Assembly: GCF_900114535.1 (NCBI RefSeq)
Contig: NZ_FOTK01000031.1
Coordinates: forward strand, 1-64,000
DNA from: Methylobacterium pseudosasicola
GTDB taxonomy: Bacteria; Pseudomonadota; Alphaproteobacteria; Rhizobiales; Beijerinckiaceae
Direction: 5' to 3'
Length of the DNA stretch: 64,000 nt
Numbering within the stretch: position 1 is the stretch's first letter; the number at the start of each line of letters is the position of its first letter. Positions 28,475 to 37,091 of the stretch are shown here, in pieces. The translations under genes and the position numbers were made by a program. The notes under the pieces are model-generated. The model worked only from the letters and a program-made list of their open reading frames with translations. It searched no databases and had not been told where the DNA came from.

Positions 28475-31159
28475 TCAGGACAGAGCCTCCTGAAGAAGCT
28501 CGGCCTCTGCCTCGGCTAGAATCTCGTCGGCCCCCTCGCCGTAGACCCGCTCGCGCCCGATCTCGAGCATGACGGATACGGAGAGCGGCGAGACCCGATC
28601 GAGAGCCCGGTGAATGATTCGCCCCTGGATGCGCTCTAGCATCATGCCGAGGCGCCTCACGTCGAGGAGTCCGGTTGCCGCATCCTGCCGCGCGGCCCTG
28701 AGCAGGAGGTGGTCGGGCTGGTGCTTGCGCAGCACGTCGTAGATCAGATCGGTGGAGATTGTGACCTGCCGGCCCGACTTCTTCAGGCCCGGGTGATGGC
28801 GCTCGATCAGGCCGGCGATCACGGCGCATTGCCGGAAGGTGCGCTTCATCATCGCCGATTCATCGAGCCACGCTTCCAAATCGTCGCCCAGCATGTCGAC
28901 CGCGAACAGGTCGCCGATGAAGTCGGGGTCGAGCGCGGCCCGCTCGGACACGTCCCGGGTCGTCCAGATCGCGATGCCGTAATCGTTCGCCGCGAAGCCG
29001 AGGGGGCGCAGGCCGTCGCGCTCCAGCCGGCGGGTGAGCAGCATGCCGAGGGTCTGGTGCGCCAGCCGCCCCTCGAACGGGAAAGCCGTAAGGTAATAGC
29101 GCTTGCCCCGCGGAAAGGTCTCGACCAGCAGGTCGCGCTCGCCCGGCAGGACCGAGCGGCGGCGCTGCTGCTGCAGGTAGTCGCCGATCTGCTTCGGCAG
29201 GCGGTCCCATTCGAACGGGTCGGCGATGATCGCCCGGACCCGCTCGGCCAGAAAGGTCGAGAGCGGGAATTTCGCGCCGGCATAGGACGGGATCGCCGGG
29301 TCGGTACCAAGCGGCGCGCGCGTCACCAGGGCTTCGTCCTCGGACAGGCCCTCGAAGCGCAAAGTCTCGCCGGCGAACAGGAAGGTATCGCCGACCGTGA
29401 GCGTCTCGGCGAAATCATCCTCGATCTCGCCCAGCACCCGGCCGCCCTTCGGCAGGACCGTGCCGGGCTTGCCGCGCAAGGATCGGCCGAGCCGCACGCG
29501 CACCCGTGCCGCCTCGACGATGGTGCCGACATTCATCCGGTAGGCCTGGGCGGTGCGGGCGTCGCGCACGCGCCACAGCCCGTCGGGCCCGCGCAGGATC
29601 TTGGCGAAGCGCTCGTAGGCCCGCAGGGCGTAGCCGCCGGTGGCGACGTAATCGACCACCTGCTCGAACGACTCCCAGGTCAGGCCGGCATAAGGCGAAG
29701 CGGAGACGATCTCCTCGTAGAGGCTGAGCGGATCGAAGGCGTCGGCGCAGGCCATGCCGAGCACGTGCTGGGCGAGGACATCAAGTGCACCGAGCCTTGC
29801 GTCGGGGGTGTCCTGCGCGGCCTCCTCGACGGCGTCGAGGGCCGCCTGGCACTCCAGCATCTCGAAGCGGTTGCCCGGCACCAGATAGGCCTTCGACGGC
29901 TCATCCATGCGGTGGTTGGCCCGGCCGATCCGCTGCATGATCCGGCTCGCGCCCTTGGGCGCCCCGACATTGACCACGAGATCGACGTCGCCCCAGTCGA
30001 TGCCGAGATCGAGGGTCGCGGTGCAGACGATCGCCCGCAACTGGCCCTCCGCCATGGCCGCCTCGACCCGGCGGCGCTGCTGCGCATCCAGGGAGCCGTG
30101 ATGGATCGCGATCGGCAGCGCGTCGTCGTTGAGCCGCCACAGCTCCTGGAAAGTGTACTCGGCCTGGAGCCGGGTGTTGACGAAGACGAGCGTCGTGCGG
30201 TGCTCGCGGATCAGGTCGTAGATCGCCGGCATCGAGTGCCAGGCGGTGTGCCCCGAAATCGGCAGCGACCGGCCGAGATCGAGCATGCGCAGATCGGCTT
30301 TAGCGCCACCTTGGACGGTGACGAGATCGGCCATGGCAAGCTGAACATTCCCTCCCCCCACTGCGGGGGAGGGTGGGCCGGCCGTCAGGCCGGGTCGGGA
30401 GAGGGGAGCGACGCTGCCGGAAAGGGCGTGACGGACGCGAAGTTCTGCATCGTCGCGCTGCCCCTCTCCCGACCCCCTTCGGGGGCCACCCTCCCCCGCA
30501 GTGGGGGGAGGGGAAAGCTCGAACTGCGGCACCAGATATTTCCGCAGCTCGTCCGGCTCGCGCACCGTCGCGGAGAGCCCGATTGCCGGAAGCCCCGGGC
30601 TGAGGCGGTGCAGCCGGGCGAGCGCGAGGGAGAGCAGGTCACCGCGCTTCGAGGTCACGAGGGCGTGCAGCTCGTCGAGGATGACGTAGCGCAGGCCCGA
30701 GAAGAATTCCGCGGCGTCGCGATGGGCGATCAGCAGGGCCAGCTGCTCGGGCGTGGTCAGCAGGATGTCCGGCGGCCGGCTGATCTGGCGAGTGCGCTTG
30801 TGCGCGGGGGTGTCGCCGGTCCGCGTCTCGACCCGCACGGGCAGCGCCATCTGGGCGATCGGCGCGTCGAGGTTGCGGGCGATGTCGACGGCCAGCGCCT
30901 TCAGCGGCGAGACGTAGAGGGTGTGCAGCCCCTTCGCGGCCTTCGGAGCGGGTTTTGCGGCCGCTTGCTCCGAGAGGGCGACCAAGCTCGGCAGGAAGCC
31001 CGCGAGCGTCTTGCCGGCCCCGGTCGGCGCCACCAGAAGGGCCGAGCGGCCGTCGCGGACGATCCGCAGCAGGTCGAGCTGATGCGACCGAGGCGTCCAA
31101 CCACGCGCGGCGAACCACGCCCGGAAGGCCGGCGGCAGGATCTTGGATGCGTCGCTCAG
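28475..31159 (-). CDS. ligase-associated Lhr-like DEXH helicase with in-frame repeat insertion
   Basis: An ATP-dependent helicase of the Lhr family linked to DNA repair. Motifs: LPPAFRAWFAARGW near the N-terminus, APTGAGKT (Walker A, 44-51), LDELHALVTSKRG (DEXH box, 162-165), GLSATVRE (motif III, about 195), then helicase C motifs such as IAIHHGSLD and RIGRANHRMDEPS. From a CTG at 31159 it has 894 residues. No ATG, GTG or TTG exists between an in-frame stop at 31181 and a GTG inside Walker A, so a rare start is needed. Residues about 216-270 are encoded by a palindromic repeat (30350-30512) absent from the family. The upstream esterase stop overlaps this CTG. Confidence 0.88.
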   Translation of the reverse strand: MSDASKILPPAFRAWFAARGWTPRSHQLDLLRIVRDGRSALLVAPTGAGKTLAGFLPSLVALSEQAAAKPAPKAAKGLHTLYVSPLKALAVDIARNLDAPIAQMALPVRVETRTGDTPAHKRTRQISRPPDILLTTPEQLALLIAHRDAAEFFSGLRYVILDELHALVTSKRGDLLSLALARLHRLSPGLPAIGLSATVREPDELRKYLVPQFELSPPPTAGEGGPRRGSGEGQRDDAELRVRHALSGSVAPLSRPGLTAGPPSPAVGGGNVQLAMADLVTVQGGAKADLRMLDLGRSLPISGHTAWHSMPAIYDLIREHRTTLVFVNTRLQAEYTFQELWRLNDDALPIAIHHGSLDAQQRRRVEAAMAEGQLRAIVCTATLDLGIDWGDVDLVVNVGAPKGASRIMQRIGRANHRMDEPSKAYLVPGNRFEMLECQAALDAVEEAAQDTPDARLGALDVLAQHVLGMACADAFDPLSLYEEIVSASPYAGLTWESFEQVVDYVATGGYALRAYERFAKILRGPDGLWRVRDARTAQAYRMNVGTIVEAARVRVRLGRSLRGKPGTVLPKGGRVLGEIEDDFAETLTVGDTFLFAGETLRFEGLSEDEALVTRAPLGTDPAIPSYAGAKFPLSTFLAERVRAIIADPFEWDRLPKQIGDYLQQQRRRSVLPGERDLLVETFPRGKRYYLTAFPFEGRLAHQTLGMLLTRRLERDGLRPLGFAANDYGIAIWTTRDVSERAALDPDFIGDLFAVDMLGDDLEAWLDESAMMKRTFRQCAVIAGLIERHHPGLKKSGRQVTISTDLIYDVLRKHQPDHLLLRAARQDAATGLLDVRRLGMMLERIQGRIIHRALDRVSPLSVSVMLEIGRERVYGEGADEILAEAEAELLQEALS
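30350..30512. repeat. palindromic repeat element, family B copy 1, inside helicase gene
   Basis: The outer arms CCCTCCCCCCACTGCGGGGG (from 30350) and the matching GCAGTGGGGGGAGGG (to 30512) are inverted copies, with inner arms GGTCGGGAGAGGGG and CCCCTCTCCCGACC. The same element is at 60166-60342 between genes. Here it is translated in frame into a Pro/Gly/Ser/Arg-rich stretch of about 54 residues. Confidence 0.88.
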
Positions 31160-32112
31160 GCCAGAGCCATCAGGAAACGGTCAATCAGTTCCAGAGCACG
31201 CTCGCTCATCGGGCTGGGGTAGCGGGCGAAGACGTGGCAACCGCCGGGATAGATCGCGGTGTGGCCGCCATTGCCGGCCGCCGCCCAGCGCGCCGACATG
31301 TACAGCGTGTCGTCCAGCAGCGGGTCGGCGGTGCCGATGGTGAACAAGGCCGGCGGCAGGCCCTTCAGGTCGGCGTAGATCGGCGACACGTCCGGGCGAC
31401 GGCGGTCGATTCCCTCGCGGACGTAGCCGTCGGCGAACTTGGTGAGGTCGAGGGTGTTCACGACGAGACGCTCGTCACCCCAGTTGCGCACCGAGGGGGT
31501 CAGGCCGAGGTCGTAGAACCCCGCATTGAGGTTCGCGCCCCGGAACGCCCGCGGCTGGTTGTGCCGGTCGCGCAGGCGCAGCAGCACCATCACGGCAAGA
31601 TGGGCGCCGACCGACTCGCCGCCGATCGTCAGCGCATGGATGCCGAACTCGGCCCGGCCCGGCCCTGCGAGCCAGAGGGCCGCGGCCTCACAATCCTGGA
31701 GGGCGGCCGGGTAGGGATGCTCGGGGGCGAGCCGGTATTCCACCGACAGCACCACGAAGCCGCAGGCATCGGCGATGCGCTCCAGCCACGGATCCTGCTC
31801 GTCGGCGGCGCCCCAGACCCAGCCGCCCCGGTGGATGTGCAGATAGGCGCCGCGCAGCTTGGTGGTGGCCTTCGGGCGGATCACCCGGAGCTTCAGCGGG
31901 CCGCCGGGGCCCTCGATCGTCAGCCATTCCGCCCGGGCACTGTGCGGCATCGCCGGCGCGGCCTTGGTGCCGGCGCGGCGGCGGGCACGCACCTCCTCGA
32001 TCGGCAACGACCAGGGGTCGGGCAGGGCGGCGTGCGCCGCGACGATCTCGGCGTTGAGCCGAAGCGTCTCGGGATCGATCGTCGCCGGGTCGAACAAGGC
32101 GTGGTCGATCAT
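31156..32112 (-). CDS. alpha/beta hydrolase, hormone-sensitive-lipase type
   Basis: A 318-residue cytoplasmic esterase/lipase. The oxyanion segment is HIHRGGWVWG, where most relatives have HGGGW. The nucleophile elbow is GGESVGAH instead of the common GDSAG, with Ser as nucleophile. The Asp is probably in GTADPLLDD and the His in YPGGCHVFARYP. It starts at the ATG at 32112 and its stop overlaps the proposed CTG of the helicase gene, so it may head the helicase-pdeM operon. The natural substrate is unknown. Confidence 0.88.
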   Translation of the reverse strand: MIDHALFDPATIDPETLRLNAEIVAAHAALPDPWSLPIEEVRARRRAGTKAAPAMPHSARAEWLTIEGPGGPLKLRVIRPKATTKLRGAYLHIHRGGWVWGAADEQDPWLERIADACGFVVLSVEYRLAPEHPYPAALQDCEAAALWLAGPGRAEFGIHALTIGGESVGAHLAVMVLLRLRDRHNQPRAFRGANLNAGFYDLGLTPSVRNWGDERLVVNTLDLTKFADGYVREGIDRRRPDVSPIYADLKGLPPALFTIGTADPLLDDTLYMSARWAAAGNGGHTAIYPGGCHVFARYPSPMSERALELIDRFLMALA

Positions 32113-32313
32113 GCTGGGTCTCGTCCCGTCGGCAATGTCCCGCGGCCATTCCCGGCATCTTGGCGGGACGGGCCTCGCTTGCCATCTCGGGTCCGTGGGT
32201 GAAACCCGCTAACGTTTGATCCGGGATCCGGTTTCGACGCGGTGTGGTGCGCCGGCCACGGTTCCGCCCGTTTCCTCGCCGATCCGGACGGCTCCAGGCT
32301 TCATGAGGACGCG

Positions 32314-32658
32314 ATGCTCGTCGATCACGACCGGCGCCGACACGGTGCCCCGCCGCCGAACGACGCCTATGGGGCGGAAACCTACCCGCCGCGCGCCTCC
32401 GCGCTGCGCCGATTCCTCGGCGGCTCCCCCGCCGGCGTGTTCCTGCGCCTGCTGTTCCTGTCGATGCTGGTCGGCGCCTTCATGTCGATGCTCGGCCTGA
32501 CGCCGGGCCGGCTGTTCTGGCGCGTCTACGATTCGGCCCGGGCGCTGCTGGAGCTCGGCCTCGCCTCGCTCAACGAGTTCGGCGGCTGGATCGTGGCCGG
32601 TGCGATCGTCGTGATCCCGCTTTGGCTGATCTCGCGCCTGTTCGCGACCTCGCGCTGA
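32314..32658 (+). CDS. small membrane protein, DUF6460-like
   Basis: A 114-residue protein with a charged N-terminal third and two hydrophobic segments (GVFLRLLFLSMLVGAFMSML, about 47-66, and WIVAGAIVVIPLWLISRLF near the C-terminus). It resembles DUF6460 proteins, whose conserved start RFLGGSPxGVxLRL is present. The ATG at 32314 has GAGGA just upstream and is preferred over the earlier in-frame start. Function unknown. It lies 42 bases before the MATE exporter gene on the same strand and may be cotranscribed. Confidence 0.72.
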   Translation: MLVDHDRRRHGAPPPNDAYGAETYPPRASALRRFLGGSPAGVFLRLLFLSMLVGAFMSMLGLTPGRLFWRVYDSARALLELGLASLNEFGGWIVAGAIVVIPLWLISRLFATSR

Positions 32659-32700
32659 CAAGGCGGTTCCCGAACCGTTCCCATGCCTTAAGCTCACGGC

Positions 32701-34077
32701 ATGAATCCTCCGCCCCGCGCCTCAGTCCTGCCGACGCATCGCCGCGTGCTGGCTCTGGCCCTTCCAATGACGTTGGCCAACGTCACGACGCCGATGCTCG
32801 GCTTCGTCGGCGCCGCCGTGATCGGCCGGCTCGGCGACGCGGCCCTGCTCGGGGCGGTGGCGCTGGGGGCCGTGGTCTTCGACGTGATCTTCTGGGCCTT
32901 CGGGGCGCTCCGCATGGCGACCGCGGGGATGACCGCCCAGGCGGTCGGCGCCAAGGACGAAACGGATGTCGACCGCATCCTCGCTCGGGCGCTGGGGGCC
33001 GGTGCCGTGATCGGCTTGAGCCTCGTCGTGCTGCAAGGGCCGATCGCCCAGGCCGCCTTCGCGGTGAGCGGCGCCAGCGAGGCGGTGACCGCAGGGCTCG
33101 CCACCTATTTCCACATCCGCATCCTGTCCGCCCCCTTCGTGCTCGCGAGCTACGGCGTGCTCGGCTCGGTGGTGGGACGCGGCCGGACCGATCTCGGCCT
33201 GCTGCTGCAGGTGGCGATCAACCTGGCCAATGTCGGGCTGACCCTGGCCTTCGTGCTTTGGCTCGGGATGGGGCTCGCCGGCGCGGCGCTGGCGGCCGTG
33301 TGTGCGGAAGCGGTTGGGCTCGGTCTCGGGCTGATCGTGCTGGCGCGGCTCGGCTCGCGGCCGTTCCGGGTGCCCCTGCGCGACTTGCGGGACGCCGCGG
33401 CTCTGCGCCGGACGTTCAGCGTCAACCTCGACGTGATCCTGCGCACCCTGGCGTTGATCACCGCCATCGTCCTGTTCTCGGCGCTGGGCGCCCGGCAGGG
33501 CGACGTGGTGTTGGCGGCCAATTCCGTCCTGTGGAATTTGTTTCTGATTGGCGGGTTCTTCCTCGACGGGTTCGCCACGGCGGCGGAGACGCTGTGCGGG
33601 CAGGCGGTGGGCGCCCGGGACGCGGAGGCGTTCCGACGGGCGGCAACCTTGAGTTTGCGCTGGTGCCTGGGCTTCGGGATCGGCGTCAGCCTGCTGGCCT
33701 TGGGCGGGGGCGCGGCCTTCATCGATTTCGTCACCACCAGCGAGCCGGTGCGCGCGACCGCGCGAGCGTATCTGCCGCTCGCCGCCCTGGCGCCCCTCGT
33801 CGCGGCGGCGCCGTTCGCCTATGACGGGATCTATGTCGGCGCCACCTGGACCCGGGCGATGCGCAACCTGATGTTGGGCGCGCTGGCGGCCTACGGCGCG
33901 GTCCTGGTGCTGGTCCAGAGCCTGGGTCTCGGCAATACCGGGCTGTGGCTGGCCTTCGTGGCGTTCCTCGGCGCGCGGGGCCTGTTCCAGGCCTTCGCAT
34001 TTCCGGGCCTGGCCCGGGCGACGTTCGGCAATTCTTCGCCGGTCCCGGTCCGCAAAACCGCGTCAGACTTCGCATAG
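32701..34077 (+). CDS. MATE family efflux transporter
   Basis: A 458-residue inner-membrane exporter with about twelve hydrophobic helices arranged as two similar halves, driven by H+ or Na+. It starts RVLALALPMTLANVTTPMLGFV, a typical MATE/DinF first helix, and has the IGRLGDAALLGAVALGAVVFD continuation. The second half begins near VNLDVILRTLALITAIVLF. The DinF branch fits best. Substrate is not predictable. Confidence 0.9.
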   Translation: MNPPPRASVLPTHRRVLALALPMTLANVTTPMLGFVGAAVIGRLGDAALLGAVALGAVVFDVIFWAFGALRMATAGMTAQAVGAKDETDVDRILARALGAGAVIGLSLVVLQGPIAQAAFAVSGASEAVTAGLATYFHIRILSAPFVLASYGVLGSVVGRGRTDLGLLLQVAINLANVGLTLAFVLWLGMGLAGAALAAVCAEAVGLGLGLIVLARLGSRPFRVPLRDLRDAAALRRTFSVNLDVILRTLALITAIVLFSALGARQGDVVLAANSVLWNLFLIGGFFLDGFATAAETLCGQAVGARDAEAFRRAATLSLRWCLGFGIGVSLLALGGGAAFIDFVTTSEPVRATARAYLPLAALAPLVAAAPFAYDGIYVGATWTRAMRNLMLGALAAYGAVLVLVQSLGLGNTGLWLAFVAFLGARGLFQAFAFPGLARATFGNSSPVPVRKTASDFA

Positions 34078-34152
34078 CCTTCGCAGGCTAAGGGCCCGTT
34101 GGTGATTCTTCGAAGAGGAACCGCCCGAATCTTCGATCGAACAGCGACTCGG

Positions 34153-34491
34153 TCAGTGCGGGTCCTTCCAGGTCGTCGCGGCCGGCGGCGCGGCCCGGGC
34201 GACGGTCCCGGTGGTGCGCGGCAGATCGGCCTCGGCGCGCCGCTGCGGCGCCCGCCGGAGGCTGCCGTAACGCCGGCCCCGGCGGACATGGCGGCGGCCG
34301 CGCTCGGTGGAATTGCCGACGAACCCGCCGACCACGGCACCAGCCACCGCCCCGATCGGACCGGCGACGAGGGCGCCTGCCACCGCGCCGGAGCCGACCC
34401 CGAGGGTGGTCCGGCTCTGGGCCCGGGCGGGATCGGGCGCCCCGGCCAGGACCAGGCCGGCCAGCAGGAAGACGGTCGAGACGAGGCGCAT
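34153..34491 (-). CDS. exported glycine-zipper protein
   Basis: From the ATG at 34491 the product has 112 residues: a signal peptide (about 1-25, VSTVFLLAGLVLAGAPDPARA), a glycine-zipper segment (GVGSGAVAGALVAGPIGAVA and onward, about 32-58) and an Arg-rich tail. Such proteins are small outer-membrane or periplasmic components of unknown role. It is convergent with the MATE gene. Its coding nature is supported by the signal peptide and the zipper. Confidence 0.7.
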   Translation of the reverse strand: MRLVSTVFLLAGLVLAGAPDPARAQSRTTLGVGSGAVAGALVAGPIGAVAGAVVGGFVGNSTERGRRHVRRGRRYGSLRRAPQRRAEADLPRTTGTVARAAPPAATTWKDPH

Positions 34492-34711
34492 GGTATCGGA
34501 TCCCGGGATCCAAGGATTGGACATCAACCGTCCTTATCCGGGAGAACATGACCAAAGCACGGCTGGATATTGCAGCACGCCGGACAGTATCAAACGCCGC
34601 GGGCTCTCACCGATCCCGGCGGACGCGGTGTGGCCTGGACGAGCCCATGCTCTAGGGTGCACCGCAACGAAAGCCGGCCGCGCAGAGCGGCCGCACGAGG
34701 GAGATGCCCAT

Positions 34712-35605
34712 ATGGCCACGACGACCGACCTGCGCCTGCGCCGGAGCGTGCTCTACATGCCCGGCTCGAACCAGCGGGCGCTCGACAAGGCCAAGACCCT
34801 GCCGGTCGACAGCATCATCCTCGACCTCGAGGACGCGGTCGGCCCCGAGGAGAAGGAGATCGCCCGGGAGCAGGTCTGCGCCGCGGTCAAGAGCGGCGCC
34901 TATGGCAGCCGCGAGCTGGTGATCCGGGTCAACGCCCCCCAGACGCCCTGGGGCGAGGCCGACCTCCACGCCGCCATCGAGGCCAAGCCCGACGCGATCC
35001 TGATGCCGAAGGTGTCGTCCCCGGCGGTGCTGGAGAGCATCGCCGACCGGCTCGAATCCCTCGACGCCCCGGAGGGCATCGCCGTCTGGGCGATGATCGA
35101 GACCCCGGCCTCGATCCTTAACATCCAGGCGATCGCCCAGGCCAAGCGCGACCCGCGCAAGCGCCTGACCTGCCTGGTGCTCGGCACCAACGACCTCGCC
35201 AAGGACACCTGGGCCAAGATCGTCCCGGGCCGCGTGCCGATGCTGCCCTGGATGATGATGGCGCTGGCCGCCGCCCGGGCCGAGGGCCTGGCGATCCTCG
35301 ACGGCGTCTACAACGACATCGCCGACACGGAGGGCTGCCGCGACGAGTGCCGCCAGGCCCGGGACCTCGGCTTCGACGGCAAGACCCTGATCCACCCCAC
35401 GCAATTGGAGCCGGCCAACGCCTCGTTCGCGCCGACCGAGGAGGAGGTACGCCGGGCCAAGCTGGTGATCGAGGCGTTCGAGCGCCCGGAATACGCCAAG
35501 CGCGGCGCGATCAAGCTCGAAGGCCGCCTCTACGAACGCCAGCACCTCGGCGTGAACCGCCGCGCCGTGACCTGGGCCGAGGCGATCAAGGCGAAGGGGT
35601 TCTGA
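34712..35605 (+). CDS. HpcH/CitE family protein, likely (S)-malyl-CoA thioesterase
   Basis: A 297-residue TIM-barrel enzyme of the citrate lyase beta-subunit group. It begins RRSVLYMPGSNQRALDKA with the acidic IILDLEDAVGPEEK loop, and has VIRVNAP, ILMPKVSS, WAMIETPASILN, CLVLGTNDLAKD and GFDGKTLIHPTQLEPAN. The sequence is closer to Mcl2-type malyl-CoA thioesterases of the ethylmalonyl-CoA pathway than to the serine-cycle lyase MclA. In a methylotroph it would release malate from malyl-CoA. GAGGGAGA precedes the ATG. Beta-methylmalyl-CoA lyase is the main alternative. Confidence 0.82.
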   Translation: MATTTDLRLRRSVLYMPGSNQRALDKAKTLPVDSIILDLEDAVGPEEKEIAREQVCAAVKSGAYGSRELVIRVNAPQTPWGEADLHAAIEAKPDAILMPKVSSPAVLESIADRLESLDAPEGIAVWAMIETPASILNIQAIAQAKRDPRKRLTCLVLGTNDLAKDTWAKIVPGRVPMLPWMMMALAAARAEGLAILDGVYNDIADTEGCRDECRQARDLGFDGKTLIHPTQLEPANASFAPTEEEVRRAKLVIEAFERPEYAKRGAIKLEGRLYERQHLGVNRRAVTWAEAIKAKGF

Positions 35606-36005
35606 CAAAGAGAGCCGCCCTCGCCAACGTTGGGCGCGGGCGCGGCTCCAGGCCCTCAGATGCAATACCCCCGCCGCCGTACCGGTATCCGCTTCGGCGG
35701 CGGGCGCGTTCGGGTCTAACTCCGGTCAGCTTTTGCGTCGGCTGGCCGCTTTCGACCGACGCTGTGTGAAAACGTGGACGCGGTAGAAGGACCTTCTCTC
35801 CGGCTCCCCGCCCGATATCGAAAAGGGCACCCTACTGGCTTCAAGGCCGCCATTTGGCGGGCAGGGATGCCTCGCGCAGAGAAGATTGTTCTGCAATTCC
35901 AGAGCGCGCCTGCGTTTTCACACAGCCTGGACCCGATGCGGTCGCCAATTATCCATTGGAGGGAGCCCGAAAGCAGACAGTTGCAGCCCCCAAGGTCTGG
36001 CGCAG
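35606..36005. other. gene-free region with a 14-base inverted repeat
   Basis: No gene is supported in these 400 bases. A perfect 14-base inverted repeat, GCTGTGTGAAAACG (35761-35774) and CGTTTTCACACAGC (35913-35926), encloses 138 bases. A related TTTCACA-AGCCTG sequence occurs near 39315. It may be a remnant of a small mobile or dispersed repeat. Confidence 0.45.
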
Positions 36006-36917
36006 CTATACCAGCGCGTAACCCGCATCCACGCGTTTGATTTTTCCAGTTGTGGCGAGGTGCATCCCGGTCACCCTCAAGCCGTCTACTGCCGCACGGT
36101 CGAGGATGCGCCGCCGCGTCGTGATTGCCTCCGCTGGATCGGTGTCCCAGATCACCGTCCAATCCGGATGCGGCATCTGCAGGATCCGCGAGTGGACGAT
36201 ATCGCCCCAGATCAGCAGCCGGTCGGAGCCGTCCGCGATCAAGACGCCCATATGTCCCGGCGTATGACCGGGCAGCGGCAGCGCATGGATACCGGGAGCG
36301 AGCTCCGCCTCGCCTGAGATACGCCGGATCCGGCCGGGATAGGCCGCCAGCACCGCCTGTGCGGTCTCGAACATCGGGCTCAACGCCGCGGGAGCGGGGG
36401 CTCTGGCGGCCGCGTCCGACCAATAGGCCACCTCACGTTCCTGCAGCACGAGTTCGGCGTTCGCGAACCGAGCGAGGCGGTTCGGCGTCAAGAGGCCGCC
36501 GGCATGATCGGCGTGCAGATGGCTGAGCCAGATGGTCTCGACCTCATCCGGCCGCACGCCCTCCGCCGCCAGGGCCGCCGTCACCCGGTCGAAGCCCGGC
36601 CCGAGCACGGTGCCGCAACCCGCATCGAGCAGCCAGTGCCGGTCCCCGCGTCGGATCAGGAACGCGTTGACCGGCTCCGGCGATGGGCCCTTCGCCGGAA
36701 GACCGGCCCCCTTCAACAGGGCCTGTCCGGCCTGGCTTTCGGCGGCCGGGATCATGCTCGGCTCCAGTGGAAACAGGCCATCGCGCAGCGGCGTCACCGT
36801 GAACGCACCGACGCGGTACGGGCCATTCACGGGCGCGGCCATTGCAGGGAGGTGAAATCCCAGCGGGAGCAAGGCGGACGCAGCCAGGAGGTTCCGGCGG
36901 GAGAGGTGAAGCGGCAT
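36006..36917 (-). CDS. Tat-exported metallo-beta-lactamase-fold hydrolase
   Basis: This 303-residue protein starts MPLHLSRRNLLAASALLPLG, a twin-arginine signal (SRRNLL), so it should reach the periplasm folded. The metal motif HLHADHAGG (about 134-142), the later GHTPGHMG and the Asp of WGDIVHS fit a dinuclear zinc hydrolase of the quorum-lactonase/MBL group. Its substrate is unknown. It is divergent from a NarL-type two-component system that starts 175 bases away. The ATG at 36917 was chosen because it directly precedes the Tat motif. Confidence 0.88.
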   Translation of the reverse strand: MPLHLSRRNLLAASALLPLGFHLPAMAAPVNGPYRVGAFTVTPLRDGLFPLEPSMIPAAESQAGQALLKGAGLPAKGPSPEPVNAFLIRRGDRHWLLDAGCGTVLGPGFDRVTAALAAEGVRPDEVETIWLSHLHADHAGGLLTPNRLARFANAELVLQEREVAYWSDAAARAPAPAALSPMFETAQAVLAAYPGRIRRISGEAELAPGIHALPLPGHTPGHMGVLIADGSDRLLIWGDIVHSRILQMPHPDWTVIWDTDPAEAITTRRRILDRAAVDGLRVTGMHLATTGKIKRVDAGYALV

Positions 36918-37091
36918 AGTCGGCTCCGTGAAGGGGGGCGGCACCATCCTCCGGATCGTGCCGGGTTCAGACCAGGGAAGTCCTCCTGCGAAAGCCCGGG
37001 CATTCTTCCCGTCCGAGTGAGCCATGGCTTGCGCACCCCGACGGTCCCGGTGCCAAATCACAGCCTCGCTTCGAGCCCGGCTGCTTGATCC

